This document shows positions 10,203 to 18,465 of a DNA stretch of 64,000 nucleotides, one piece after another (position 1 is the stretch's first letter; each line of letters starts with the position of its first letter). The translations under genes were made by a program, and so were the position numbers. Source of the DNA: Microbispora sp. H11081 (GTDB lineage: Bacteria > Actinomycetota > Actinomycetes > Streptosporangiales > Streptosporangiaceae); the NCBI RefSeq assembly GCF_012999535.1, contig NZ_JABBWV010000001.1, forward strand, positions 434,001 to 498,000, written 5' to 3'. Under the pieces are notes generated by a model. It was given only the letters and a program-made list of their open reading frames with translations. It had not been told where the DNA came from and searched no databases.

Positions 10203-10604
10203 ATGCGCACCCCGGATACCGACACCCTCATCCGCTGGGTATGGGAAGGGCTGGAATTGCCGGGCAGTGCATCGGACTACCATTTCTTGCTGCAGAACGC
10301 GGTCGAGCAGTTCTGGTCACGCCGCCGTACCGCTCCTGCTGGGCTGCACTTCGTGGAAGTCTTCGCTCACCTGGATCTTCTCTTGATCGAGGCAGTGCCT
10401 CAGACCGTACTGATCAATGAGAAAAAACCCTCGCTCGGCTTTGTCCGCATTTCCAGCATCGCGACGTGGATCAACCTGCTGCACGCAGAAGGCGCGCTGC
10501 GTGACGCGCTTTCTGTTAGCAAGCGGATTCAGCGCTTCGGTGACAACTACCTCGATGAAAGGCTGGAGGCGAAGGTAGCCGCGTTGGATGAGGAGTCCGC
10601 ATGA
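10203..10604 (+). CDS. Small unknown protein, first gene of helicase-nuclease cassette
   Basis: I do not recognise this protein of about 133 residues. It is predicted largely helical (for example IRWVWEGLELPG and ISSIATWINLLHAEG) and has no signal peptide or membrane segment. Its stop overlaps the start of the helicase gene as ATGA, so the two are translationally coupled. The start is uncertain. The frame is open back to 9888 and includes an ATG at 10038, but residues before 10203 look poorly protein-like, and no start has a clear ribosome-binding site. Base composition is lower in GC than in the cob genes. Being encoded first and coupled to a large enzyme fits a regulator, inhibitor or structural subunit, but that is inference only. 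Confidence 0.6.
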   Translation: MRTPDTDTLIRWVWEGLELPGSASDYHFLLQNAVEQFWSRRRTAPAGLHFVEVFAHLDLLLIEAVPQTVLINEKKPSLGFVRISSIATWINLLHAEGALRDALSVSKRIQRFGDNYLDERLEAKVAALDEESA

Positions 10605-12649
10605 GCGGCACCCGGCTCGTTGACAAGGTGTCCAGTACGTCATATCTGGAAAGCGCCTTCGTCAAGTGGGTGCTGAGCGCCGCTGCTGGCGTAGGGATCT
10701 CCCGCCATGTGGCCGGGCAGTACCCGGTCGTGGTCGAGGACCGCACTTACCGGCTGGACTATCTGTTGATCGGATCGAGCCTTCGGGTGGTGGTTGAGCT
10801 CGACGGTTTCGAGTTTCACAGCAGCAGGACCGCCTTCGTTCATGATCGGATCCGGCAGAACGACCTCGTTGGCCTGAATTATGTCGTCCTTCGATTTTCC
10901 TATGCCGCGATTCGTGAGCACACTGCCCGTTGCGTGGCGCAGCTGCAAAGGGTGCTACTGCAAGATCCGGTCCTGGCCGCGTACGTCATCCCCGATCCCA
11001 TCGTCCCTGTCCCCGACGATATGGATCCCAACCCGTTTGGTCTGGTCACACCACCTCCGCCCCAGCCCGCGAACGACAGAGACTATTTCGATCGCGCTCG
11101 TAAGTGCATTGACCTGGGTCCGCTGCGTACATGCCAGCGAGATGCGTTGATCGCGCTGGCGAACTACTATCGCCGCGGCGAGGTCAACGCCGCATGCGTG
11201 ATGTCAGTGGGAGCAGGCAAGACCGCGCTGGGGGTCGCTGCCGCGCTCGCCTTCACGCGGCGCCGCGCGTTGATTGTGACACCTGGCCGTGTCATTCGCG
11301 GAACGTTCGACACAGCGCTCGACCCATCGTTGGCTGGCAACGTCCTATACACGCTTCGCGGAGGTCCGCTGATCGCCGGCTTGCGCGCCCCCGCTACCCA
11401 GGTACTCGACGGCGAAGACGGCGCGATCAGGGCGGTGAGCCGCGAGGCGCTGCTGAGCACCGATATAATCGTGACGAACTTCCACTCGCTCGGCAACGCC
11501 GCGACAAACGATGGGCTGCTAGCCAAGCTCGAGCCCGACGATATCGATTTCATCGTGATCGACGAGGCGCACATCGCTGCCGCAGACTCCTACCAGCGGC
11601 TATTCGCGCGTTTCCCGAGTGCGCGACGCTTGTTGATGTCAGCCTGTTTCAGCCGCGCCGACGGTAGGTCTGTAGCTGCGGACGTGGTCTACCGGTATAG
11701 GCTCATCGACTCGATCACTGATGGCCACGCCAAGCACTTGCGAGCGCACCGGTTCAGCCCGGACGTCGAGCAGACCGAATATGAAATCGCCTGGCCGGAC
11801 GGCATCCGTGAGTCGATCGTCGGCAAAGACGCCCTGCTGGCGGTGCTCGAGGATGAGCGCAAGGTCGCGCGAATCACCGCCACCTCCGAAGAGCCGATTC
11901 GAAGAATCATGACGATCGTGCGCGACCGCCTCGCGATACAAACCAACTCATTGGCACCGGTAAGGCCGCGCGTGCTGTTCGCCGCGCTTGGGCAACTCCA
12001 TGCCGAACAGATCTCGCGTATCGCCAACGAGTACGGCATCGCCAGCGCGACTCTGCACCATTCGATGACCGACTCCGACATCGCTGCCACACGCAAGAGA
12101 TTCGAAGCGGACTCGGGCAACCTTCAGGCGATCGTCCAGCTGAAGATGCTTGGCCAGGGCTATGACCTGCCTGCGATCACCGTCGTGGTGCCGATGCGGC
12201 CCTTCGGCACTTTTGGGGAGTTCTACCAGCTTGTGGGCCGAGGCATCCGCGTCGTCCACCATCCTCAGCTCAACGCCCGCCAAGAACAGCATCTGGACCT
12301 CGTCTACCACGGCGAACTGGGCCTCGACTCTCACCTAGAGACGCTCCGTGTCGAAAACGACATGGATCCACACCCCGCGGACGCTGACGCCTTCGGGGAC
12401 GCCCCACTCCCCGACCGGGCGACCAGACCCGGTACGCGGTCGAGTGTGCCAATGCCCAGCGTGAGCGTCCTTGCCGAACAGGGCGACACCCGTCAGCAGT
12501 TCCTGCACACCCTCGACCAGGTTCAGGCACGTCGGCAGGAGCGAGAACTGCACGCTTTGGCCAACAGTTATGCCAGATACGCAGCCACGACCCCCAACCC
12601 CAAACCATTCGAGGAGTTCGTCGCCGTGATCAGGAGCACCCATGGGTGA
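10601..12649 (+). CDS. DUF559-like nuclease fused to DEAH superfamily 2 helicase
   Basis: This 682-residue protein has two visible parts. Residues about 14-115 match the very-short-patch/DUF559 style of PD-(D/E)xK nuclease: E17 in SYLESAF, D53, E66 with D68 in VVVELDGFEFH, then D82, R85 and a closing VVLRFSY. Residues about 170-580 are a superfamily 2 helicase of the type III restriction Res style. Visible motifs are Walker A (VMSVGAGKTALG, near 200), DEAH in IDEAHIAA (near 321), a degenerate motif III (LMSACFS) and motif VI (QLVGRGIRV, near 543). The last 100 residues are charged and unassigned. It should translocate on or remodel DNA and could cut it. It overlaps both neighbours, so the three probably form one complex. 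Function in phage or plasmid defence is inferred from architecture and context. Confidence 0.9.
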   Translation: MSGTRLVDKVSSTSYLESAFVKWVLSAAAGVGISRHVAGQYPVVVEDRTYRLDYLLIGSSLRVVVELDGFEFHSSRTAFVHDRIRQNDLVGLNYVVLRFSYAAIREHTARCVAQLQRVLLQDPVLAAYVIPDPIVPVPDDMDPNPFGLVTPPPPQPANDRDYFDRARKCIDLGPLRTCQRDALIALANYYRRGEVNAACVMSVGAGKTALGVAAALAFTRRRALIVTPGRVIRGTFDTALDPSLAGNVLYTLRGGPLIAGLRAPATQVLDGEDGAIRAVSREALLSTDIIVTNFHSLGNAATNDGLLAKLEPDDIDFIVIDEAHIAAADSYQRLFARFPSARRLLMSACFSRADGRSVAADVVYRYRLIDSITDGHAKHLRAHRFSPDVEQTEYEIAWPDGIRESIVGKDALLAVLEDERKVARITATSEEPIRRIMTIVRDRLAIQTNSLAPVRPRVLFAALGQLHAEQISRIANEYGIASATLHHSMTDSDIAATRKRFEADSGNLQAIVQLKMLGQGYDLPAITVVVPMRPFGTFGEFYQLVGRGIRVVHHPQLNARQEQHLDLVYHGELGLDSHLETLRVENDMDPHPADADAFGDAPLPDRATRPGTRSSVPMPSVSVLAEQGDTRQQFLHTLDQVQARRQERELHALANSYARYAATTPNPKPFEEFVAVIRSTHG

Positions 12650-14804
12650 GTACGGTCTGGCCGACGCGCTCGCCGTCGCCGACCCCGACCAATTCCTGCG
12701 CCTGGAACGAGACGCAGGCCGCAACGGACGCTTCGCCTGGATCGACCAACTGGCTGCGAACCTGCTCACCATGGCCCTGTCCGGCCGGAATCTGGTGGAC
12801 ATAACACCAGGAGAACGCGGCCAGAAGAACCGCGACATCATCACGGTGACCTTCCTGACCCCGCAAGATCGCGCTCTCGTCGGCGAGACATTCTCCTTGT
12901 CGGCTCAGCAAGCCCGAGGCGCCTGGTTCCTGCCCGAACAGGCCACACTCAAAGCCGGCACACTCAACCTGTCCGCCCACGCTCGCCACTACCCGTGGCA
13001 GGCCGTCACTATCGCGGGCGAAGACGTCGCCCGCGTCCACATGGGCTCGACGGCAGATGCCTTGCTAGCGTGGTCTTTGCTCATCCCGCTGTTTGATGCG
13101 CTGATGGCACCGATCACGATCCGGGCGTCCGGATCGGCGCAGTCAGCCGATGAGCAGCACAAAGCGTGGACGGCGATCCTGCAGTCATACACCGATTTGG
13201 GCATCGCGCCCACCCCCGAGGTGATGGTCTTCGCCTACCGCGGCGGGTGGAGCCAACTCGATCGCGCCGGTCAAGTGCAAGCGAGAATCGCACTGCTGGA
13301 CTTGCTGGCCCGTCACGATCTCCTCCAGATCGCGGCGCGCTTTCGCGCCTCGCGCCTGCAGAAACTGATCGCCGCGACGATGAAGAAGACGGGCCAAGGC
13401 TCGCCTCTCGCCCGCCGAGTGCTCACCAAGGTGCTGCAGCCGACTCTCAGCGCATATTTCGCCGGCGACTGGCTGGCGTTCCTGGACCACATTGAGGTGC
13501 CGCCGAACTCAGGCGAAGAGCTCGTTACGGCACTACCGGAGCCCAAACTCTATGTCGGTGGATCGGCCAAGGCCGAGTCCGCAGCCGCCCAGCACGGCCT
13601 CAACCCAGATGACGTCCACGCGATGCTGGCGGCCTTTCTCGGTCAGGACAGCTCCGTCTCACCCGTTGAGCAACGCGTCGATGTCCTGAAACGCTGGTGG
13701 CAGCAGTTCGATGCGATTCACGCCCGGCAGACGGCAAACATGCCGTCCTTGTGGGGACTGGTGGAAGAAGGGTTCTACTCGATCGGCTACGGGGAAGGGC
13801 CACAACGACAGCTCTACCGCACTCTCCTTAGCACGGACCTCGTCGAGGACGTCAACCGGCTCTGGGACGGAACCACGCTGGCCCGCTGGCCGCAGGTCAT
13901 CGTCAGTGAGCCCTACCCGCACAGGCTCATGGCCGAGACCCTCGGTCCGGCCGTCACCTTCTGGCACAGCGTCGCCCTGACCACCTGGTACGTCTGTGAG
14001 GGCCCCACCTCACGGACCTCGCTGACCGGGCTGCGCGCGTACCACAAAGCGCACCTCACCCAACTCGCCGACGCCGAGACCCCCATTCATCCGAGCCTTT
14101 TCGACGAGCTGGAGAATGCCGAGCGTTACCTCGGGCCGCCTCAAGAACTGCCCTCGTATGAGCACCAATTGAAGTTGGCCGACGGACACATCGGTTTCCG
14201 CGTCACTGGAGGAGGCCAGCGCCGCGACGGATTCGCAATTCTGCGTGACATCGTCACACGCCACCGGCAGGGGTGGACCCAGCGCTACCTGACGCACTAT
14301 CTCCAGCATCGATGGACGAGCGAACTTACCCACGTTGCGCGTGAACTCCACAAGTTCATCGCGGTCAACGGCAAAAGCCCAACATTTCGCCAGTTCGCCC
14401 GCGTGGCCGCCACCGCCGCCAACCATTGGTTCAACGGTGACCTGGCCGGCCTCTACACCGCCATCGGCGAGAAGGCTCCAGCCACACCTCGGCGCGTCGA
14501 CCTCCTTCCCATCGCCGCGCACGACTTCGTCGACGCTGTCTACGCCCGTCTCGGAGGGCGGCCCTATGAGGAGCTTCTGCGCGTCACGAACTTCCCACTG
14601 GCCGACGAGTACCGGCAGAAAGCCAGGTTGGCGGCCGCCAGTGTGCTCTACCTGCAGATAGCCGAGGCTCTCGGCCGCGCCCCCGACCCCAAGGAGTTCG
14701 GTGCAGCCCGCCACGAATGGTCTTGGGCGGGAAGCGTTGATGAGGGATGGCTCATCTATCAGAAAGCCATCGACGAAGTACTGGCACACAGCCAGCACCG
14801 GTGA
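12642..14804 (+). CDS. Large unknown protein coupled to the helicase-nuclease
   Basis: This 720-residue soluble protein has no motif I can assign to a known family. It starts eight bases inside the end of the helicase gene, so the pair is translationally coupled. It reads as a mixed, mostly helical protein rich in Trp and Leu, with no signal peptide or membrane segment. Two C-terminal stretches, near residues 570-600 (VNGKSPTFRQFARVA) and 675-700 (EALGRAPDPKEFGAA), vaguely resemble the short helical repeats that accompany HNH homing nucleases. I see no HNH motif. Codon and base composition match the two preceding genes. It could be a recognition, adaptor or effector subunit of the helicase, but nothing in the sequence decides which. 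Confidence 0.87.
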   Translation: MGEYGLADALAVADPDQFLRLERDAGRNGRFAWIDQLAANLLTMALSGRNLVDITPGERGQKNRDIITVTFLTPQDRALVGETFSLSAQQARGAWFLPEQATLKAGTLNLSAHARHYPWQAVTIAGEDVARVHMGSTADALLAWSLLIPLFDALMAPITIRASGSAQSADEQHKAWTAILQSYTDLGIAPTPEVMVFAYRGGWSQLDRAGQVQARIALLDLLARHDLLQIAARFRASRLQKLIAATMKKTGQGSPLARRVLTKVLQPTLSAYFAGDWLAFLDHIEVPPNSGEELVTALPEPKLYVGGSAKAESAAAQHGLNPDDVHAMLAAFLGQDSSVSPVEQRVDVLKRWWQQFDAIHARQTANMPSLWGLVEEGFYSIGYGEGPQRQLYRTLLSTDLVEDVNRLWDGTTLARWPQVIVSEPYPHRLMAETLGPAVTFWHSVALTTWYVCEGPTSRTSLTGLRAYHKAHLTQLADAETPIHPSLFDELENAERYLGPPQELPSYEHQLKLADGHIGFRVTGGGQRRDGFAILRDIVTRHRQGWTQRYLTHYLQHRWTSELTHVARELHKFIAVNGKSPTFRQFARVAATAANHWFNGDLAGLYTAIGEKAPATPRRVDLLPIAAHDFVDAVYARLGGRPYEELLRVTNFPLADEYRQKARLAAASVLYLQIAEALGRAPDPKEFGAARHEWSWAGSVDEGWLIYQKAIDEVLAHSQHR

Positions 14805-14976
14805 GGTACGGCGATCTCGGCTTGTCAGGGGAGCAATGCTTGAGCCCAATAAGGTCGCATGGCACCGAATGGCTCCTAAGAAACTGGTCCAGTTCTTGAC
14901 ATTGTGGGTGTTCAAATTTCGGCCGTTGGTGCTGAAATGGGGTCTGGGATTCAGGTCTGGCGGGGTGATCGCTGTC

Positions 14977-15180
14977 ATGGCGTTGCGGCTGGTTTTATAT
15001 AATCTTTGCCCGGATTGCGGCTTGGATGGTGCTTCTGGGTCGTTCGCAGCGGTCGAAGAACGCGGACATTCTGGTCCTGCGCCATCGGATCGCGGTGTTA
15101 CGTCGACAGGCGGCAAGACCTCAGCCCTGGGCAGGCTGCCGACCTTGTCCCGCCGTCCGACCGGGACGAGCTGATCGCGT
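14977..15180 (+). pseudogene. Transposase (integrase-core type) N-terminal remnant
   Basis: The translation contains RSKNADILVLRHRIAVLRRQ followed by ARPQPW. This is the conserved N-terminal segment of a common actinobacterial DDE transposase/integrase family. The usual beginning (MALRL...) is present at 14977 but in a different frame from the conserved segment, so at least one frameshift has occurred. The catalytic core is entirely missing. It runs into unrelated YciI-family debris near 15150. This is a relic of an insertion sequence next to the acquired cassette. Confidence 0.62.
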
Positions 15181-15332
15181 ATGGGCCGCTGCTCTCCGAC
15201 GACGGCACCACCTGGCTGGGCACGGCGCTGCTGGCTCGGGCGCCGGACCCAGATGCGGCAGGCGCCGTTCTGACCCTGGACCGGTACGCCGACATCGAGG
15301 TCCACAACTAGGAGTTCGGCGGGCGCCGGTAA
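15156..15332 (+). pseudogene. YciI-family protein C-terminal remnant with nonsense TAG
   Basis: The frame encodes IAYGPLLSDDGTTWLGTALL and later DRYADIEVHN, the C-terminal half of a YCII-related dimeric alpha-beta protein. The next codon is TAG at 15309. The frame then continues EFGGRR to a TAA at 15330-15332, which is the usual family ending after a Trp codon. TGG to TAG is therefore the likely inactivating change. The N-terminal half is missing where the transposase debris joins. No start codon or ribosome-binding site is left. Confidence 0.65.
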
Positions 15333-15425
15333 CAAGCACTTGGTCGTCGCCAGCTAGGGCCAGAACTACCCGCGTCGGAGATCGACCAGTGAGGGCCGGG
15401 TGAGGCAGGCTGCAACCGATCCAGT

Positions 15426-15459
15426 CGAAGGACCCCGGGACAACTCTTGGGGTCCTTCG
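15426..15459. terminator. Perfect 11-base inverted repeat, probable terminator
   Basis: Arms CGAAGGACCCC (15426-15436) and GGGGTCCTTCG (15449-15459) flank a 12-base loop. The hairpin lies downstream of the leftward tRNA gene and downstream of the rightward YciI relic. It could end transcription of the tRNA or be a remnant of a mobile-element end. There is no U-tract. Confidence 0.5.
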
Positions 15460-15652
15460 GGCGTATAGGCGTGGAATCGTTCCGCGAGGCGCCAAATCGC
15501 CGGGATCACCTGGAGAAACGAGGCCGCGAGCATTCCGCGTATGTTCCGCGACCGGTGGCATACGACTGCTTCCGGCGGCTGTCGGCTGCATGTCCGGACA
15601 AGCATGATCGACCACGAAGCCGCAGGTGAGACCGCGGATGGCTGGTCGTACG

Positions 15653-15729
15653 TGGTAGGGCGGGTGGGACTTGAACCCACGACCCACGGATTATGAGTCC
15701 GATGCTCTGACCGGCTGAGCTACCGCCCC
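15653..15729 (-). tRNA. tRNA with CAT anticodon (Met elongator or Ile2)
   Basis: Read leftward, the 77-base gene begins GGGGCGGTAGCTCAGCCGG and folds as a complete cloverleaf. The anticodon loop is CTCATAA (anticodon CAT), the T-arm is GTGGGTTCAAGTCCCAC, and the acceptor arm closes with CCGCCCT, discriminator A and an encoded CCA. Sequence alone does not firmly separate elongator Met from lysidine-modified Ile2. Its 3' end points toward the acquired cassette, a typical arrangement for integration at tRNA genes. Confidence 0.95.
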
Positions 15730-15957
15730 GCAATGGTGGAGTCTCTCACAACTTGGCCGCCGAGGGGATCGGGGATCCGCGGCCTTCGGCCCTGGGCGTA
15801 ATCTCCGCCGATCATGGTGTCCTGATCGTCCTCGCTGGTCAGCGCTGTCCCTGCTGGGAGTTATGCGGCTTATGTCAGGGTATGTGACTAGTGAGGTGAG
15901 ATCGCTCCACAAGACGGCTCTGCGAAACGTGGCTACGCAACGACTCGGGGGTGTCCG

Positions 15958-16971
15958 GTGGGGAGACGACTGGCGGGCGTCTGGGTGCTGCTTCTGATGT
16001 CCCTTCCCGCCTGCGGCCCGGGTGGGCAGGAGCGGGGAGCGGAGCTCGGAGCGGTCGGAGACGCGCGGGACGGCTTCACCGTCGGCCTGCTGCTCCCCGG
16101 AGACGGACCGGACCGGCTTCTGTTCACCCGGTCACTGGCCTCCCTCTGCCCGAGCTGCGACGTCCGGTACGCGAACGCCGCAGGCGACCAGGCCAGGCAG
16201 GGGCGGCAGGTTGGGCAGATGCTCGCCGACGGTGTGCGGGTGCTGGTGCTCGGCCCGGTGGATCCCGGGGCCGCCGCTCCCTTGGTGGCCAGGGCCAAGC
16301 TGGCCGGGGCGAAGGTGGTCGCGTACGACCGGCTGGCCAACGGACCGGTGGACGCCTACGTGGCGACGGATCCGGCGCGCGTCGGACGGGCGCAGGCGCT
16401 GGCCCTGCTCGACGCCATGAAGGTGGCGGGCCCGGTGCTGCTCGTCAACGGGCCTGCCGCGGATCCGTACGCGGCGGCGGTGAAGCGGGGTCTGCACGCC
16501 GTGCTCGACGGCCGGGTGACGATCGGCTGGGAGCGGGATCTGACGCGGCCAGGCGATGTCCGGGGCGAGGTGGCTGCGGCCGTCGCCGCGCTCGGCGGGG
16601 CGGCGGCGAAGGTGGCGGGCGTGTGCTCCACGAGTGAGGGGACGGCGGAGTACGTCGCGGCCGAGATGGCGAAGGCGGGGTTGGCGGGGGTGCCGCTGAT
16701 CGGCTACGAGGCCCGTCCGGGACGCGCCGGGCCGCGGACCGTGACCGTGCGCACCGACGTCGCGGCTCAGGCGGCGGCCGCCGCGAGGCTGGCGGTGGAG
16801 GTCGCGGGCGGCAGGACCGTGTACGGCACGGCCGTCGTGTCCAACGGGACCACGGTCTCGATCCCGGCGGTGCTGGTCCCGCCCGCCGTGGTCACGAGGC
16901 CGGAGGCCGCCGGGCCCCCCGCCCCCACTCCTCCCGGAACGGCCCCCCGCCAGGGCGTACGACCGCACTGA
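15958..16971 (+). CDS. Sugar-binding-like lipoprotein (periplasmic binding protein 1 fold)
   Basis: This 337-residue protein resembles the ribose/xylose-binding periplasmic proteins (Peripla_BP_4). It begins with a lipoprotein signal: GVWVLLLMSLPAC has a lipobox with Cys near residue 19, so it should be anchored outside the membrane. The body keeps the family pattern of VLVLGPVDPGAAAPLV, VVAYDRLANG and a C-terminal DVAAQAAAAARLAVEVAGG. The tail is Pro-rich. No ABC permease or ATPase is next to it. Instead a sensor kinase and response regulator lie convergently just downstream. It may present a ligand to that sensor rather than serve transport, which is inference. GTG start with a GGGGGT ribosome-binding site. 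Confidence 0.87.
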   Translation: MGRRLAGVWVLLLMSLPACGPGGQERGAELGAVGDARDGFTVGLLLPGDGPDRLLFTRSLASLCPSCDVRYANAAGDQARQGRQVGQMLADGVRVLVLGPVDPGAAAPLVARAKLAGAKVVAYDRLANGPVDAYVATDPARVGRAQALALLDAMKVAGPVLLVNGPAADPYAAAVKRGLHAVLDGRVTIGWERDLTRPGDVRGEVAAAVAALGGAAAKVAGVCSTSEGTAEYVAAEMAKAGLAGVPLIGYEARPGRAGPRTVTVRTDVAAQAAAAARLAVEVAGGRTVYGTAVVSNGTTVSIPAVLVPPAVVTRPEAAGPPAPTPPGTAPRQGVRPH

Positions 16972-16991
16972 CGACAGCGCTGAAGAAGTCG

Positions 16992-18446
16992 CTACGGCCG
17001 GTCCGCTCGCCAGGACGAGCCCGCCTGCGGTGCGGCCGGTACGGCGTGGCGGGGCAACCGGACCTCGACGCGGGTGCCGGTGCCCGCATGGGGGTCGGTG
17101 ACACGGAGGGATCCGCCGTGGAGGAGCACGTGCTGGCGGACGACGGTGAGGCCGAGTCCGGAGCCTGGGCTGCCCACGCGCCGGTGGAAGCGGGCGAATA
17201 CGGATTCGCGGTCGGCGGGCGGGATGCCGGGCCCGGAGTCCCGCACGGTGAGGAGAGCGGCGGCGCCGTCCTCGCGCACGCCCACCGAGATCTCGCAGGC
17301 GCCCCCGCCGTCCGTGCCGTGGACGGCGGCGTTGTCGAGCAGGTTGTCGAGGATTCCCCGCACACCCTCGGCCCAGCCCGTCAGCACCAGGCGATCCGGG
17401 AGCGAGACGGTGATCGCGGCGTGTGGGTGGCGCCTCCTGGCGTCCTCGACGGCGTCGCCGACGATCTCCACCACGTCGATCTCGGTGAAAGCCTCCTGGC
17501 CGAGGAGTTCGCCGCGCGCGAGTTGCCGCAGGGCCGTGATGAGCCGCTGCATCCGCCCCTGCTCGGCCCTCAGGTCGGCGAGGATCTCGGCCCGTTCCGT
17601 GGCGTCCACGTCCGGATGGTCGAGCAGCCCGAGGTTGGCGGTCATGCTGGTGAGAGGGGTGCGCAGTTCGTGAGCGGCGGTCGCGGCGAAGGCGCGGGCC
17701 GTCTCCAGCGCCTCGCCGGTGCGGGCCACCGCCGCGTCCCGCCGGTCGAGCGACGTGTTGAGCATGCCGGCGAGTTCGTCGATCTCGCTGACCCCCGACG
17801 TGGTCGCCAGCCGGGCGCCGGGCCGGGAGGGCGCGCCGATCAGCCTGGCCTGCCGGTGGAGGACCTCGAGCGGCCGTACGGCGAACCGGCCGAGGGCGAG
17901 ACCCGCCAGGGCGCCGACCCCCGCCGAGACGAGCGCGGTGAGCCCGACCCGGCGGCGGAGCAGGCCGAGTTGCGCGTCGAGACGCGTCTGGGGGTCGAAG
18001 ACCCACAGGCGGGCGTGGTTCTCGCGGGCACCGAGGTCTTCGGCCACGAACCGCCACGTGCGCCCTGCCTCGGCGAGGTCGGCGAGGTCTACGAAGTCGG
18101 CGGGGCCGGCCGTGCCGGCCGGTGGCAGGGTGTGCGGCACGTCTCCGATCACGAGGGGTTCGGCCCCGGCGATCTCGAGGTACATGCCGCCCGCGCCGCC
18201 GTCGCCCGCCGTGGCCTCCGACAGCCGCCGCTGGAGGAAGTCCGGCGGGATCCCGGGCGTCGCCCGCGCTCGCCAGGCGTACACCGAGGCCATGGGCGCG
18301 AGCGCGCGCAGCCGTACGGTCAGCTGCCTGTCCCTTTCCGTACGCAGGTCGTGGGACACCAGAGCGTGCACGAGCAGTCCGGCGAGCAGGACGAGGAGCG
18401 GCACGGCGACGGCGAGGCAGATCGCGAAACGGGTGGACAGCCTCAT
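16992..18446 (-). CDS. Sensor histidine kinase (HAMP-HisKA-HATPase)
   Basis: This 484-residue membrane kinase has one transmembrane helix near residues 7-30 and another near 160-180. They bracket an extracytoplasmic sensor domain of about 130 residues. A HAMP segment follows, then HisKA with the phospho-acceptor His in TAAHELRTPLTSM (near 257). The C-terminal ATPase shows an N-box (ILDNLLDNAAVHG) and DSGPGIPP and GLGLTVV glycine motifs. It lies 19 bases after the response regulator and is transcribed with it leftward. The lipoprotein gene ends about 20 bases away and converges. The stimulus is unknown; proximity makes the sugar-binding-like lipoprotein a candidate partner. Confidence 0.94.
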   Translation of the reverse strand: MRLSTRFAICLAVAVPLLVLLAGLLVHALVSHDLRTERDRQLTVRLRALAPMASVYAWRARATPGIPPDFLQRRLSEATAGDGGAGGMYLEIAGAEPLVIGDVPHTLPPAGTAGPADFVDLADLAEAGRTWRFVAEDLGARENHARLWVFDPQTRLDAQLGLLRRRVGLTALVSAGVGALAGLALGRFAVRPLEVLHRQARLIGAPSRPGARLATTSGVSEIDELAGMLNTSLDRRDAAVARTGEALETARAFAATAAHELRTPLTSMTANLGLLDHPDVDATERAEILADLRAEQGRMQRLITALRQLARGELLGQEAFTEIDVVEIVGDAVEDARRRHPHAAITVSLPDRLVLTGWAEGVRGILDNLLDNAAVHGTDGGGACEISVGVREDGAAALLTVRDSGPGIPPADRESVFARFHRRVGSPGSGLGLTVVRQHVLLHGGSLRVTDPHAGTGTRVEVRLPRHAVPAAPQAGSSWRADRP

Positions 18447-18465
18447 GGGGCGGCCTGCGGAGCAC

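Noticed and set aside
9321-15653. Duplicate of the tRNA 3' end as an att site at the left of the cassette
   Set aside because: I looked for a copy of the T-arm and acceptor sequence between 9.3 and 10.2 kb and saw none. Integration at the tRNA therefore stays a hypothesis.
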